DNA of 64,000 nt, from contig NZ_VZZJ01000021.1 in the NCBI RefSeq assembly GCF_008806345.1, positions 1-64,000 on the forward strand, given 5' to 3'. How positions within the stretch are numbered: position 1 is the stretch's first letter; every line of letters starts with the position of its first letter. Positions 35,253-43,519 of the stretch are shown one piece after another. The position numbers were made by a program, and so were the translations under genes. Source of the DNA: Methylobacterium planeticum. GTDB taxonomy: Bacteria > Pseudomonadota > Alphaproteobacteria > Rhizobiales > Beijerinckiaceae. Below the pieces are notes generated by a model. It searched no databases. It was given only the letters and a program-made list of their open reading frames with translations, and was not told the origin of the DNA.

Positions 35253-36207
35253 GGGCCGTGAGGAAGCGGTCGATCAGCTCGAGGGCGCGCTCGGTCATCT
35301 CGCCCGGATAGCGGATGAAGACGTGGCAGCCGCCCGCGTAGACGGCGGTGTGGCCGCCGTTGTTGGCCGCCGCCCAGCGGGCCGACATGTAGAGCGTGTC
35401 GTCGAGGAGCGGGTCGGCGGTGCCGATGGTGAAGAGGGCGGGGGGCAGACCCTTGAGGTCCGCGTAGAGGGGCGAGACGTCGGGGCGGCGCCGGTCGACG
35501 CCCTCGCGCACGTAGTCGTTGGCGAAGGTGGTGAGGTCGCGGGTGTTCACCACCAGCCGCTCCTCGCCCCAGTTGCGCACGCTCGGGGTCAGGCCGAGGT
35601 CGAAGAAGCCCGCGTTGAGGTTCGCCCCCCGGAAGGCCCGGGGCAGGCCGTGGCGGTCGCGCAGGCGCAGAAGCACCATCACGGCGAGATGCGCCCCCAC
35701 CGATTCGCCCCCGATGGTGAGCGCGCCGACGCCGAGCTCGGCCCGGCCGGGGCCGGCGAGCCAGAGGGCCGCCGCCTCGCAATCCTCGAGGGCGGCCGGG
35801 TAGGGGTGCTCGGGGGCGAGGCGGTACTCGACCGACAGGCAGATGAAGCCGCACCGGTCGGCGATGCGCTCGAGCCACGGGTCCTGCTCGTCGGCCGAGC
35901 CCCAGACCCAGCCGCCCCGGTGGATGTGCAGGTAGGCGCCGCGCAGCGCCTGGCCCGGCTTGAGGCGCGGGCGGATCATCCGCAGGGCGAGGGGGCCGGC
36001 GGGGCCGTCGATCGTCACGGTCTCGGCGCGGGCGCTGCGCGGCATCGCCGGGGAGGCCTGGGTGCCGCGGCGGCGGCGGGCGCGCACCTCCGCGATCGGC
36101 AGGCTCCAGGGATCCTCCTGGGCCGCGTGCGCGGCGACGACCTCGGCGTTGAGCCGCTTCGTCTCCGGATCGATCGTCGCCGGATCGAAGAGGGCGTGGT
36201 CGATCAT
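35245..36207 (-). CDS. Alpha/beta hydrolase, hormone-sensitive-lipase type
   Basis: A 320-residue esterase-fold protein. The oxyanion motif is HIHRGGW (94-100, a variant of HGGG), followed by CLSVEYRLAPEHPYPAALED and the nucleophile elbow GGESVGA (Ser169). GTADPLLDD and GGCHVFIRYPG supply the likely Asp and His. This is the HSL/arylacetamide-deacetylase group of carboxylesterases. The substrate is unknown. Its stop codon overlaps the start of lhr by eight bases, so it heads the hydrolase-lhr-pdeM operon even though esterases have no known part in that repair set. Confidence 0.88.
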   Translation of the reverse strand: MIDHALFDPATIDPETKRLNAEVVAAHAAQEDPWSLPIAEVRARRRRGTQASPAMPRSARAETVTIDGPAGPLALRMIRPRLKPGQALRGAYLHIHRGGWVWGSADEQDPWLERIADRCGFICLSVEYRLAPEHPYPAALEDCEAAALWLAGPGRAELGVGALTIGGESVGAHLAVMVLLRLRDRHGLPRAFRGANLNAGFFDLGLTPSVRNWGEERLVVNTRDLTTFANDYVREGVDRRRPDVSPLYADLKGLPPALFTIGTADPLLDDTLYMSARWAAANNGGHTAVYAGGCHVFIRYPGEMTERALELIDRFLTALA

Positions 36208-36581
36208 CGAAGGGTCTCGTCAGTGGCGGTTTGAGCGTAACACAGTTGCGCGCAAGCTTGGACCACCGGTCCCGGGCTTCCGCACGGATGGCTGCCGGCG
36301 GGGGCGAGCCGGCACGGTCTTGCCGGCATCGGGGGCGATGCCCGCGCCGGGTGCCGATATCCGGCCGCCCCCATCTTGGCCACCCCATCTTGGCGGCCCG
36401 CGGCCGCATTGCCATCTCGGGCCCGTGCGTGAACCGGCCCAACGCCCGGCCCGCGATCCGGTTTCAACGTGGGTGTGACGCTTGCGTCACGCTTCCGCCG
36501 GGTTCGGATCGTTGGAAGGGGCGGCCGGAGACCGCGGCCTTAAGGTCAGAGCCCCGCGGGATGCGGGCGAGGACACAGAGC
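36208..36581. promoter_or_regulatory. Divergent intergenic region with a palindrome
   Basis: This 374-bp gap separates the leftward hydrolase operon from the rightward DUF6460 gene. It holds the perfect palindrome gtgacgcttgcgtcac (36475-36490), a possible operator, and a 14-bp period repeat of ccccatcttggc (36369-36380, 36383-36394). No gene is seen. Confidence 0.5.
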
Positions 36582-36923
36582 ATGATCGTCGAGCACGACC
36601 CGCGCCGCCGGGGCCCGAACTACGAGGCGCCGCCCCCCGGCTACCGCGGCTACACCGCGCATTCGGGTCTGCGCCAATTCCTCGGCGGCTCGCCGGCCGG
36701 CGTGTTCCTGCGGCTGCTGTTCCTGTCGGTCCTGGTCGGCGCCTTCATGGCGATGCTGGGGCTCACCCCGGCCCGGCTGTTCTGGCACGCCTACGACACC
36801 CTCCGGTGGCTGATCGACCTCGGCTTCGCGGCCTTCCACGATTTCGGCGGCTGGATCCTCGCGGGCGCCGTGGTGGTGGTGCCGCTCTGGCTGATCTCGC
36901 GCCTCTTCGCGGTCTCGAAGTAG
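36582..36923 (+). CDS. DUF6460-type small membrane protein
   Basis: A 113-residue protein with two membrane helices (about 40-60, VFLRLLFLSVLVGAFMAMLG, and 85-108, GWILAGAVVVVPLWLISRLF). The motif LRQFLGGSPAGVFLRLLFLSVLVG followed by LTPARLFW matches the DUF6460 family of Hyphomicrobiales, of unknown function. The 35-residue basic, proline-rich N terminus is probably cytosolic. ATG 36582 is used; ATG 36561 in frame is possible. The MATE gene follows after 55 bp on the same strand. Confidence 0.72.
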   Translation: MIVEHDPRRRGPNYEAPPPGYRGYTAHSGLRQFLGGSPAGVFLRLLFLSVLVGAFMAMLGLTPARLFWHAYDTLRWLIDLGFAAFHDFGGWILAGAVVVVPLWLISRLFAVSK

Positions 36924-36978
36924 CGGGTCGGCGCCGGTCCGGGCGCCCCGACCTCCTCGGCCCCTCTCACGGGAGCGC

Positions 36979-38427
36979 GTGGCCCCGATGATCTCCCCCG
37001 GCCCCGTGACCGGCCGGCGCGTCCTCGCGCTCGCCCTGCCGATGACCCTCGCCAACGTGACGACGCCGCTCCTCGGCTTCGTCGGGGCGGCGGTGATCGG
37101 GCGCCTCGGCGACGCGGCGCTCCTCGGCGCCATCGCCCTCGGGGCGGTGATCTTCGACGCGATCTTCTGGTCCTTCGGATCGCTCCGGATGGCGACCGCG
37201 GGGCTGACCGCGCAGGCGGTCGGGGCGCGCGAGCCCGCGGAGGTCGACCGGACCCTCGCCCGCGCCCTCGCGGCCGGGACCCTCGCGGGCCTCGTGCTCG
37301 TGGCCCTGCAGGGGCCGATCGCGGCCGGCGCCTTCGGCCTCAGCGGGGCGAGCCCGGCCGTGACCGCGGGCCTCGCGACCTATTTCCACATCCGCATCTT
37401 CGCCGCGCCCTTCACGCTGGCGAACTACGCCGTGCTCGGCTCGATCCTCGGCCGCGGGCGCACCGATCTCGGCCTCGTGCTGCAGGTCGCCATCAACCTC
37501 GTGAACATCGCCCTGACCCTCGCGCTGGTGCTCGGGTTCGGCCTCGGCATCGCCGGGGCGGCGCTCGCGACGCTCCTGGCCGAGGCCGCGGGCGTCGGAC
37601 TCGGGCTCGTCCTCCTGGGGCGGCTCGGGACGCACCCCTTCCGGGTGCCCCTGGGGGCGCTGCGCGACCCCGCCTCGCTGCGGCGGATGCTGAGCGTCAA
37701 CGCCGACGTGATCATCCGGACCCTCGCGCTCGTGGCCGCGATCGCGATCTTCTCGGCCCTCGGGGCGCGCTCCGGCGACACGGTGCTGGCCGCCAACGCG
37801 GTCCTGTGGAATCTCTTCCTGATCGGCGGCTTCTTCCTCGATGGCTTCGCCACCGCGGCCGAGACCCTGTGCGGGCAGGCCGTCGGCGCGCGGGACGAGG
37901 CGGGTTTCCGCCGGGCCGTCGCCCTGAGCCTGCGCTGGTGCCTCGGCTTCGGGCTCGCGGTCAGCCTCGTCTCGCTGGTCTTCGGGCCGGCCTTCATCGA
38001 CACGGTGACGACGAGCCCGGAGGTGCGCGAGAGCGCCCGCCGCTACCTCCTCCTCGCGGCGCTCGCGCCCTTCGTGGCGGCGACGCCCTTCGCCTTCGAC
38101 GGCATCTATATCGGGGCAACCTGGACCCGGGCGATGCGCAACCTGATGCTCGCCGCGCTCCTCGCCTACGGCCTGGCGCTTGCCGCCGTGCAGGCGGCGG
38201 CGCTCGGCAATACCGGCCTGTGGCTGTCGTTCCTCGGCTTCCTCGCCGCCCGCGGGATCGGGCAGGCGCTCGCCTATCCGGGGCTGGCGCGGCAAGCCTT
38301 CGCGGGGCGGGTCATCGAGACCCGGGCACCGGATCCCGGGGCGGACGCGCCGGGTTCCGCCGGCGGGCTGCCGGCCCGCCGCGGAGAGCCGGCCGTCAGC
38401 GCGGATTCTTCCAGGTCGAGCCGGTGA
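36979..38427 (+). CDS. MATE family efflux transporter
   Basis: A 482-residue inner-membrane protein with twelve hydrophobic helices arranged as two similar halves. MATE features include RRVLALALPMTLANVTTPLLGFVGAAVIGRLGDAALLGA at the start and, in the second half, VLWNLFLIGGFFLDGFATAAETLCGQAVGA. The placement fits the DinF-like subgroup of cation-driven multidrug exporters. The substrate is not known. The start is uncertain: GTG 36979 has GGGAG only three bases away, while ATG 36988 has it twelve bases away. The last 32 bases overlap the convergent glycine-zipper gene. Confidence 0.9.
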   Translation: MAPMISPGPVTGRRVLALALPMTLANVTTPLLGFVGAAVIGRLGDAALLGAIALGAVIFDAIFWSFGSLRMATAGLTAQAVGAREPAEVDRTLARALAAGTLAGLVLVALQGPIAAGAFGLSGASPAVTAGLATYFHIRIFAAPFTLANYAVLGSILGRGRTDLGLVLQVAINLVNIALTLALVLGFGLGIAGAALATLLAEAAGVGLGLVLLGRLGTHPFRVPLGALRDPASLRRMLSVNADVIIRTLALVAAIAIFSALGARSGDTVLAANAVLWNLFLIGGFFLDGFATAAETLCGQAVGARDEAGFRRAVALSLRWCLGFGLAVSLVSLVFGPAFIDTVTTSPEVRESARRYLLLAALAPFVAATPFAFDGIYIGATWTRAMRNLMLAALLAYGLALAAVQAAALGNTGLWLSFLGFLAARGIGQALAYPGLARQAFAGRVIETRAPDPGADAPGSAGGLPARRGEPAVSADSSRSSR

Positions 38428-38770
38428 CCGAGCCCGTGGCGGTGGGCACCGCCGGGGTCAGGCTGCGGGGCGCCGGCTCGGTGACAGCGCTGCGCTGGAC
38501 CGTGGCGCGGGCGGGGGCGATGGTCTCCGCGCGGCTGCGGCGGATGGCCCGGGCGCGGCGGGCGCGGCGCGGGCCCGCCCGCTCCGTCGAGGAGCCGACG
38601 ACGCCCCCGATGATCGCGCCCGCGACGGCGCCCACCGGTCCGCCGACGAGGGCGCCGGCCACCGCGCCCGAGCCGACCCCGACCGTGGTGTTGCTCGCCG
38701 CGCGCACCGCCTGCGGTGCCGAGACGGTGGCCGCGACCGCCAGGATCGCGCCGAAACAGATCGCCTTCAT
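38396..38770 (-). CDS. Glycine-zipper outer-membrane-like small protein
   Basis: A 124-residue protein with a signal peptide (MKAICFGAILAVAATVSAPQAVRA, cut near 24). Then comes a glycine zipper, VGVGSGAVAGALVGGPVGAVAGAIIGG (about 30-57), the repeated G-x(3)-G pattern found in SlyB/Pal-type and pore-like envelope proteins. The remainder is basic and Thr/Pro rich. ATG 38770 has a GGGGGA ribosome site. It overlaps the end of the MATE gene on the other strand. Role unknown. Confidence 0.72.
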   Translation of the reverse strand: MKAICFGAILAVAATVSAPQAVRAASNTTVGVGSGAVAGALVGGPVGAVAGAIIGGVVGSSTERAGPRRARRARAIRRSRAETIAPARATVQRSAVTEPAPRSLTPAVPTATGSVTGSTWKNPR

Positions 38771-39261
38771 CCGGAAACTATCCCCCAAATCAGTCGGAGC
38801 GCCTTTGCCGGCCGAAGGTGACCAAAAGGCGGCACGTGCAAGTTCCAGGTTCGCGGAAGCCAGAGTTCCCGGGCAGGAAGCCGATGAGCCGCGCCCCGAA
38901 ACTCCAGTCTTCGCCGGAATCGACCAGGCGGACGGCCATCGCGTGCGCCGGCGCGATGCCGCGGCGGGCTTGCCGGTTTTCCGCAGGGCGGGTGCCGTGA
39001 GATCTGTGCCGGTGGGAAGCGGGTCGCGAGCCCCGAGGCGGATCCGCCCCCGAGACCGCCGAATCGGAGAGGCGGCATGTTTGTCACACGTCCGGCAAAG
39101 CTGCCCGGGCTCGCGCCTAGGCGCCGGGGTCGGCCTTCGCTTAACCTCCGGGCGCACGACTCGGTGTCAAACGCGCCCGTTTATCGCGCATTTTGTATTC
39201 AGATAGCTGGTCTGGACGGCGCCTCCCGTTAGGGTCCGCCCGAACCGAAAAGGGTCACGCC
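38771..39261. promoter_or_regulatory. Divergent region upstream of the CitE-like gene
   Basis: These 491 bp contain the promoter of the small glycine-zipper gene on one side and the leader of the CitE-like gene on the other. The last 120 bases are AT-richer (gtttatcgcgcattttgtattcag around 39180-39203), a plausible promoter zone, but no clean -35/-10 pair is evident. Frames of 60-100 codons through here show no family resemblance. Confidence 0.45.
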
Positions 39262-40146
39262 ATGTCCGATCTCCGTCTCCGCCGCAGCGTCCTCTACATG
39301 CCGGGCTCGAACCTGCGCGCGCTGGAAAAGGCCAAGACGCTGCCGGCCGACGCGCTCATCCTCGACCTCGAGGACGCGGTGGGGCCGGAGGAGAAGGACG
39401 TCGCGCGCGAGCAGGTCTGCGCGGCCGTGAAGGGCGGCGGCTACGGCGACCGCGAGCTGATCATCCGCGTGAATGCCCCTCAGACCCCCTGGGGCGAGGC
39501 GGACCTGCGCACCGCGATCGAGGCCCGGCCCGACGCCATCCTGATGCCGAAGGTGTCCTCCCCGGCGGTGCTGGAGAGCATCGCCAACCACCTCGAGGCC
39601 CTCGACGCGCCCCCCGAGATCAAGGTCTGGGCGATGATCGAGACCCCGGCCGCGATCCTGAACATCCAGAAGATCGCCGCCGCCCGGCGCGACCCGCGCA
39701 CCCGGCTCACCTGCTTCGTGCTCGGCACCAACGACCTCGCCAAGGACACCTGGGCCCAGCTCGTTCCGGGCCGCGTGCCGATGCTGCCCTGGATGATGTT
39801 CACCCTCGCGGCCGCCCGCGCCGAGGGGCTGACCATCCTCGACGGCGTCTGGAACGACATCGCCGACGTCGAGGGCTGCCGTGTCGAGTGCCGCCAGTCC
39901 CGCGACCTCGGCTTCGACGGCAAGACCCTGATCCATCCCAATCAGGTCGAGCCCGCCAACACCTCCTTCGCCCCGACCGAGGAGGAGGTGCGCCGCGCCC
40001 GCCTCGTGATCGAGGCCTTCGACAAGCCCGAGAACGCCAAGCGCGGCGCCATCAAGGTCGAGGGCCGCATGTACGAGCGCCAGCACATCGGCATGGCCAA
40101 GCGCGCCGTGTCGTGGTCCGAGGCCATCGCCTCCAAGGGCTTCTGA
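39262..40146 (+). CDS. HpcH/HpaI aldolase/CitE family protein (malyl-CoA lyase-like)
   Basis: A 294-residue TIM-barrel enzyme of the CitE/malyl-CoA lyase superfamily. Motifs: RRSVLYMPGSNLRALEKAKTLPADALILDLEDAV (CoA-binding start and Mg-binding Asp/Glu), ELIIRVNAP (catalytic Arg), ILMPKVSSP, WAMIETPAAILN (metal-binding Glu), CFVLGTNDLAKD and GKTLIHPNQVEPAN. Members cleave or hydrolyse malyl-CoA, beta-methylmalyl-CoA or citramalyl-CoA. It is shorter and different at the N terminus from the serine-cycle malyl-CoA lyase MclA, so it is more likely an Mcl2-type malyl-CoA thioesterase or a citramalyl-CoA lyase. The substrate is open. It stands alone. Confidence 0.85.
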   Translation: MSDLRLRRSVLYMPGSNLRALEKAKTLPADALILDLEDAVGPEEKDVAREQVCAAVKGGGYGDRELIIRVNAPQTPWGEADLRTAIEARPDAILMPKVSSPAVLESIANHLEALDAPPEIKVWAMIETPAAILNIQKIAAARRDPRTRLTCFVLGTNDLAKDTWAQLVPGRVPMLPWMMFTLAAARAEGLTILDGVWNDIADVEGCRVECRQSRDLGFDGKTLIHPNQVEPANTSFAPTEEEVRRARLVIEAFDKPENAKRGAIKVEGRMYERQHIGMAKRAVSWSEAIASKGF

Positions 40147-40198
40147 CGGGCTTCTGAGCCGATCCTGGCGCCGGGACCTGCCCGGGGCGTCCGGCGGC

Positions 40199-40495
40199 TC
40201 AGGCGAGGGCGGCCTCGATCAGGCTCCGGCCCTCCGGGCTCGCGGCGTAGCGGGTGCGCTGCGTGCGGGCGTCGCGGCCGGTCGCGGCGGCGAGGCCCGC
40301 CTCCTCGAGTTCCGACAGGGCGCGCAGGACATGGGCATGCGCCAGGGCGAGGGCGCGCGCGAGGGCGCGGGTATCGGTCGCGATGCGCAGATGCAGCCCC
40401 GCCAGGAGGCCGGCTGCGAGGGGCGACAGGTCCGGCCGCAGGCGCCCGAGGGCCTCCGTCGCCGCCAGGAAGGCCTCCTCGGGGTCCGGCCTCAC
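40199..40495 (-). CDS. Small winged-helix protein coupled to Fdh4A
   Basis: A 98-residue helical protein. Residues 22-85 (SPLAAGLLAGLHLRIATDTRALARALALAHAHVLRALSELEEAGL, then ATGRDARTQRTRYAASPEG) read as a winged helix: a recognition helix, then a basic wing. It begins at GTG 40495, and GTGA overlaps the stop of the oxidoreductase gene by four bases, so it is translationally coupled. In Methylobacterium extorquens the fourth formate dehydrogenase is described as an fdh4AB pair; this gene sits in the fdh4B position, but I cannot confirm it is the same protein. Confidence 0.68.
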   Translation of the reverse strand: MRPDPEEAFLAATEALGRLRPDLSPLAAGLLAGLHLRIATDTRALARALALAHAHVLRALSELEEAGLAAATGRDARTQRTRYAASPEGRSLIEAALA

Positions 40496-42870
40496 GCCGC
40501 CGCGACCGCGCGGGCGCGCAGCGTCACCAGGACCGACTTGGAGGTCGGGGTGTCGCTGCCCTTGCCGAAGGAGGAGAGGGGCACGAGCACGTTCAATTCC
40601 GGGTAATAGCCCGCGAGGCTGCCGCGGGGCATCTCGAAGGGGACGAGCCGGAAATCCTCGGCCACGCGCACGACGCCGTCCTGGTGCAGGCCGACGATGT
40701 CGACCCGGCCGCCGAGGCGGGCCCGGATCTCCGCGAGGTCGTCCGGATGTGCGAACAGCACCCGGCGCTCGCCGTAGACGCCGCGGTAGCGGTCGTCGAG
40801 GCCGTAGATCGTGGTGTTGTACTGGTCGTGCGAGCGGAAGGTCTGCAGCACGAAGGTGTCGGGCGCGCGCCGGGCCTGCTGGTGCTCGGTCAGCTCCGGC
40901 AGGGCCTCGGCCGCGAAGCCGGCCTTGCCGGTCTCGGTCTCGAACACGCGCTCGGCCGCGAGGTTGCGCAGCATGAAGCCGCGCGGGCGCCGGACCCGGA
41001 CGTTGTAGCCCGTGAAGCCCGGGATGGTGCGCTCGATCAGCGTGCGGATCCGGTCGTAATCGTCGCTGAGCCCGGCCCAGTCGACCTTGTCCGAACCGAC
41101 GGTCGCCGCCGCCATGCCGGCGATGATGGCGATCTCCGAGCGCAGCGCCTTCGAGGCCGCCTTGTTGATGCCGCCCGAGCCGTGGACCATGCTCATCGAA
41201 TCCTCGACGGTCACGATCTGGGTCTTGCCGGCTTTGTTGCGGTCGATCTCGGTGCGCCCGAGGCAGGGCAGCAGGTAGCCGACCGTGCCGGGCACGAGGT
41301 GCGAATGGTTGAGCTTCGTGGCGATGTGGACCGTGAGACGGCAGCCCGCCAGCGCCCGCGCCACCCGGGCCGAATCGGGCGTCGCGCGCGCGAAGTTGCC
41401 CCCGAGCCCGATGAAGGCCTTGGCCGATCCGTCGAGCATGGCGTTGATCGCCGCCACCACGTTGTGGCCGGGCCTGCGGGGCGCCGCGAAGCCGAAGGTG
41501 CGCTCCAGGGCGTCGAGGAGGGCGGCCGGCGGGCGCTCGTTGATGCCGACCGTGCGGTCGCCCTGCACGTTCGAGTGGCCGCGCACGGGGCAGAGGCCGG
41601 CACCCGGGCGGCCGATATGCCCACGCAGGAACATCACGTTCGCCATCTCGCGGATCGTCGCGACCGAGTGCCTGTGCTGGGTCACCCCCATGGCCCAGGT
41701 GCAGATCGCCCGCTCGGCCCCGAGATAGACCTCCGCGGCGGTCTCGATCTCGGCGCGGGCGAGGCCCGATTGGTCGAGGATCGTCTCCCACTCCGTCGCC
41801 TCGACGAGGGCCCGGTAGGCCTCGTAGCCGGCGGTGTGGCGGGCGAGGAACGCCCGGTCGAGCACGGAGGGGCGGCCCTCCCGCAGGGCCGCGTCGTCGG
41901 CGGCAAAGATCGCCTTGGCGATGCCGCGGAACACCGCCATGTCGCCGCCGAGGCGCGGCTGGTAATAGTGGCTCGCCACCGGCGCGCTCGCCCCGCGCAG
42001 CATCTCGACGGTGTTCTGCGGATCGGCGAAGCGCTCGAGCCCGCGCTCGCGCACGGGATTGAGCACGACGACGCGGGCGCCGCGCTGGGCGGCGCGGCGC
42101 AGGTCGCCGAGCATGCGCGGATGGTTGGTGCCCGGGTTCTGGCCCACCACGAAGATCGCGTCGGCCTTCTCGAAATCCTCCAGCAGCACCGTGCCCTTGC
42201 CGACGCCGATCGCCGCCTGCAGGGCGACGCCGCTCGCCTCGTGGCACATGTTCGAGCAGTCAGGGAAGTTGTTGGTGCCGAAGTGGCGGGCGAAGAGCTG
42301 GTAGAGGTAGGCGGCCTCGTTCGAGGCGCGGCCGGAGGTGTAGAACTCCGCCTGGTCCGGATGGTCGAGGCTCCGCAGCGTCGCGCCGATCTCCGCGAAG
42401 GCCTCCTCCCAGGTCACCGCGAGGTAGCGGTCCGAGGCCGCGTCGTAGCGCATCGGGTGGGTCAGGCGGCCCTGGCCTTCGAGGGCGTGGTCGCTCCAGC
42501 CGCGCAGCTCCGTCACGCTGTGCGCGGCGAAGAAGGCCGGCGGCGTGCGCTTGTCGGTCGCCTCCCAGGAGACCGCCTTCACGCCGTTCTCGCAGAACTC
42601 GAAGGAGGAGCCGTGCTCCGGGTCGCCCCAGGCGCAGCCGGGGCAGTCGAACCCGTCCGGCTGGTTGGCCTTCAGCATGGCGCGGGCGCCCGAGAGGGGC
42701 GCGCGGCTGCCGAGGAGGTGCTTGCCGCAGCTCTTCAGGGCGCCCCAGCCGCCGGCGGCCGAGGAGCGCTTACCCGCCTCGACCCTGACGGGTCCGGCCT
42801 CGGCAGGCTCGACTTGGCCACGGTCCGCTCGGCCTGCGGCAGATTGGGGAGACCCGACCGGGTGATCCAT
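40492..42870 (-). CDS. fdh4A: FdhF/YdeP family molybdopterin oxidoreductase (Fdh4A-like)
   Basis: A 792-residue bis-molybdopterin-guanine-dinucleotide oxidoreductase. The cluster-binding cysteines appear as FDCPGCAWGDPEH with Cys76 and Cys79, then FCENG (Cys93); the usual four-Cys set is reduced, as in the YdeP/TIGR01701 group. Further MGD contacts are NNFPDCSNMCHEASGVALQ, FVVGQNPGTNHPRML, GVTQHRHSVATIREMANVMFLRGHIGRPGAGLCPVRGHSNVQGDRT and HDQYNTTIYGLDDRYRG. Methylobacterium Fdh4A, needed for formate oxidation during methanol growth, belongs to this group; I assign the name by family and organism, not by alignment. ATG 42870 is chosen; the frame is open 74 codons further. Confidence 0.8.
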   Translation of the reverse strand: MDHPVGSPQSAAGRADRGQVEPAEAGPVRVEAGKRSSAAGGWGALKSCGKHLLGSRAPLSGARAMLKANQPDGFDCPGCAWGDPEHGSSFEFCENGVKAVSWEATDKRTPPAFFAAHSVTELRGWSDHALEGQGRLTHPMRYDAASDRYLAVTWEEAFAEIGATLRSLDHPDQAEFYTSGRASNEAAYLYQLFARHFGTNNFPDCSNMCHEASGVALQAAIGVGKGTVLLEDFEKADAIFVVGQNPGTNHPRMLGDLRRAAQRGARVVVLNPVRERGLERFADPQNTVEMLRGASAPVASHYYQPRLGGDMAVFRGIAKAIFAADDAALREGRPSVLDRAFLARHTAGYEAYRALVEATEWETILDQSGLARAEIETAAEVYLGAERAICTWAMGVTQHRHSVATIREMANVMFLRGHIGRPGAGLCPVRGHSNVQGDRTVGINERPPAALLDALERTFGFAAPRRPGHNVVAAINAMLDGSAKAFIGLGGNFARATPDSARVARALAGCRLTVHIATKLNHSHLVPGTVGYLLPCLGRTEIDRNKAGKTQIVTVEDSMSMVHGSGGINKAASKALRSEIAIIAGMAAATVGSDKVDWAGLSDDYDRIRTLIERTIPGFTGYNVRVRRPRGFMLRNLAAERVFETETGKAGFAAEALPELTEHQQARRAPDTFVLQTFRSHDQYNTTIYGLDDRYRGVYGERRVLFAHPDDLAEIRARLGGRVDIVGLHQDGVVRVAEDFRLVPFEMPRGSLAGYYPELNVLVPLSSFGKGSDTPTSKSVLVTLRARAVAAA

Positions 42871-43148
42871 CGATGCGTCCTGAAACCGGGAGAGGGCGGA
42901 CCCCGTCCGCAGCCGGCAGGTGTCGCAGCCGCGAGATAAGCGTCGCCCGCGACGGCGCTCAATCGCGCCCGGACGCAGGCCCCTCATGCATCGGGCACGG
43001 GGGCGTCGGCGTCCCTGCGGCCGCGCCCTTCGCCGGGGCGCGATCCGAGCGCGCGGAATGGGGGGCATGCGCTCAGTGACGGGCGGGCGCACGGTTGAGC
43101 CCGCAGCCCCGACGGCCTAACCCGGCGCCGGGAAGCGGGGAAACGCGG

Positions 43149-43439
43149 ATGCAGATGCGGGTGCGGGGTCTGGCGGCGCTCGCGGCGGGGATCGCCGTGG
43201 CGCTCGCGGTCATGGCCTATGATCGCGGGCGCGACGTCGCCTGGGCCGTCACCGCCGCGCAGATCGCGGATGCGAGGGCCTACGGCAAGCCCGGCGTCGA
43301 GCTGGCGCCCGGGCGCTTCATCACCGAGCCGGTGCGGGCCGAGGGCGCCGGCTGGCTCCCGGTGAAGTGGACGCTGCTCGGCCTCGCGGCCGCCTGCGCG
43401 GTCCTGGCCGGGACCGGGGGACGGGGCCGGCGCGGCTGA
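43149..43439 (+). CDS. Small membrane hypothetical protein
   Basis: A 96-residue protein with two hydrophobic helices: about 6-22 (GLAALAAGIAVALAVMA) and 73-90 (WTLLGLAAACAVLAG), joined by a soluble loop of about 50 residues. No family recognised. ATG 43149 is chosen, with an in-frame ATG two codons on; a longer frame begins at 43095. The gene is alone on the plus strand between fdh4A (divergent) and pyrD (convergent). Confidence 0.55.
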   Translation: MQMRVRGLAALAAGIAVALAVMAYDRGRDVAWAVTAAQIADARAYGKPGVELAPGRFITEPVRAEGAGWLPVKWTLLGLAAACAVLAGTGGRGRRG

Positions 43440-43519
43440 GGGCGGCTCAGCGCGTGACGGCCCAGGCGGTCAGGAACCCTGCGGAAAAGCGTCGTGGGGA
43501 CTTCGCGAATGCTTGCGCC

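Noticed and set aside
32853..35261. An 800-codon plus-strand frame opposite lhr
   Set aside because: It is the antisense shadow of the helicase: no start region or motifs, and an unlikely histidine/valine/glutamate-rich composition.
39262..40146. Naming the CitE-like gene mclA (serine-cycle malyl-CoA lyase)
   Set aside because: MclA of Methylobacterium is longer and starts differently; this protein fits the CitE/Mcl2 side better.
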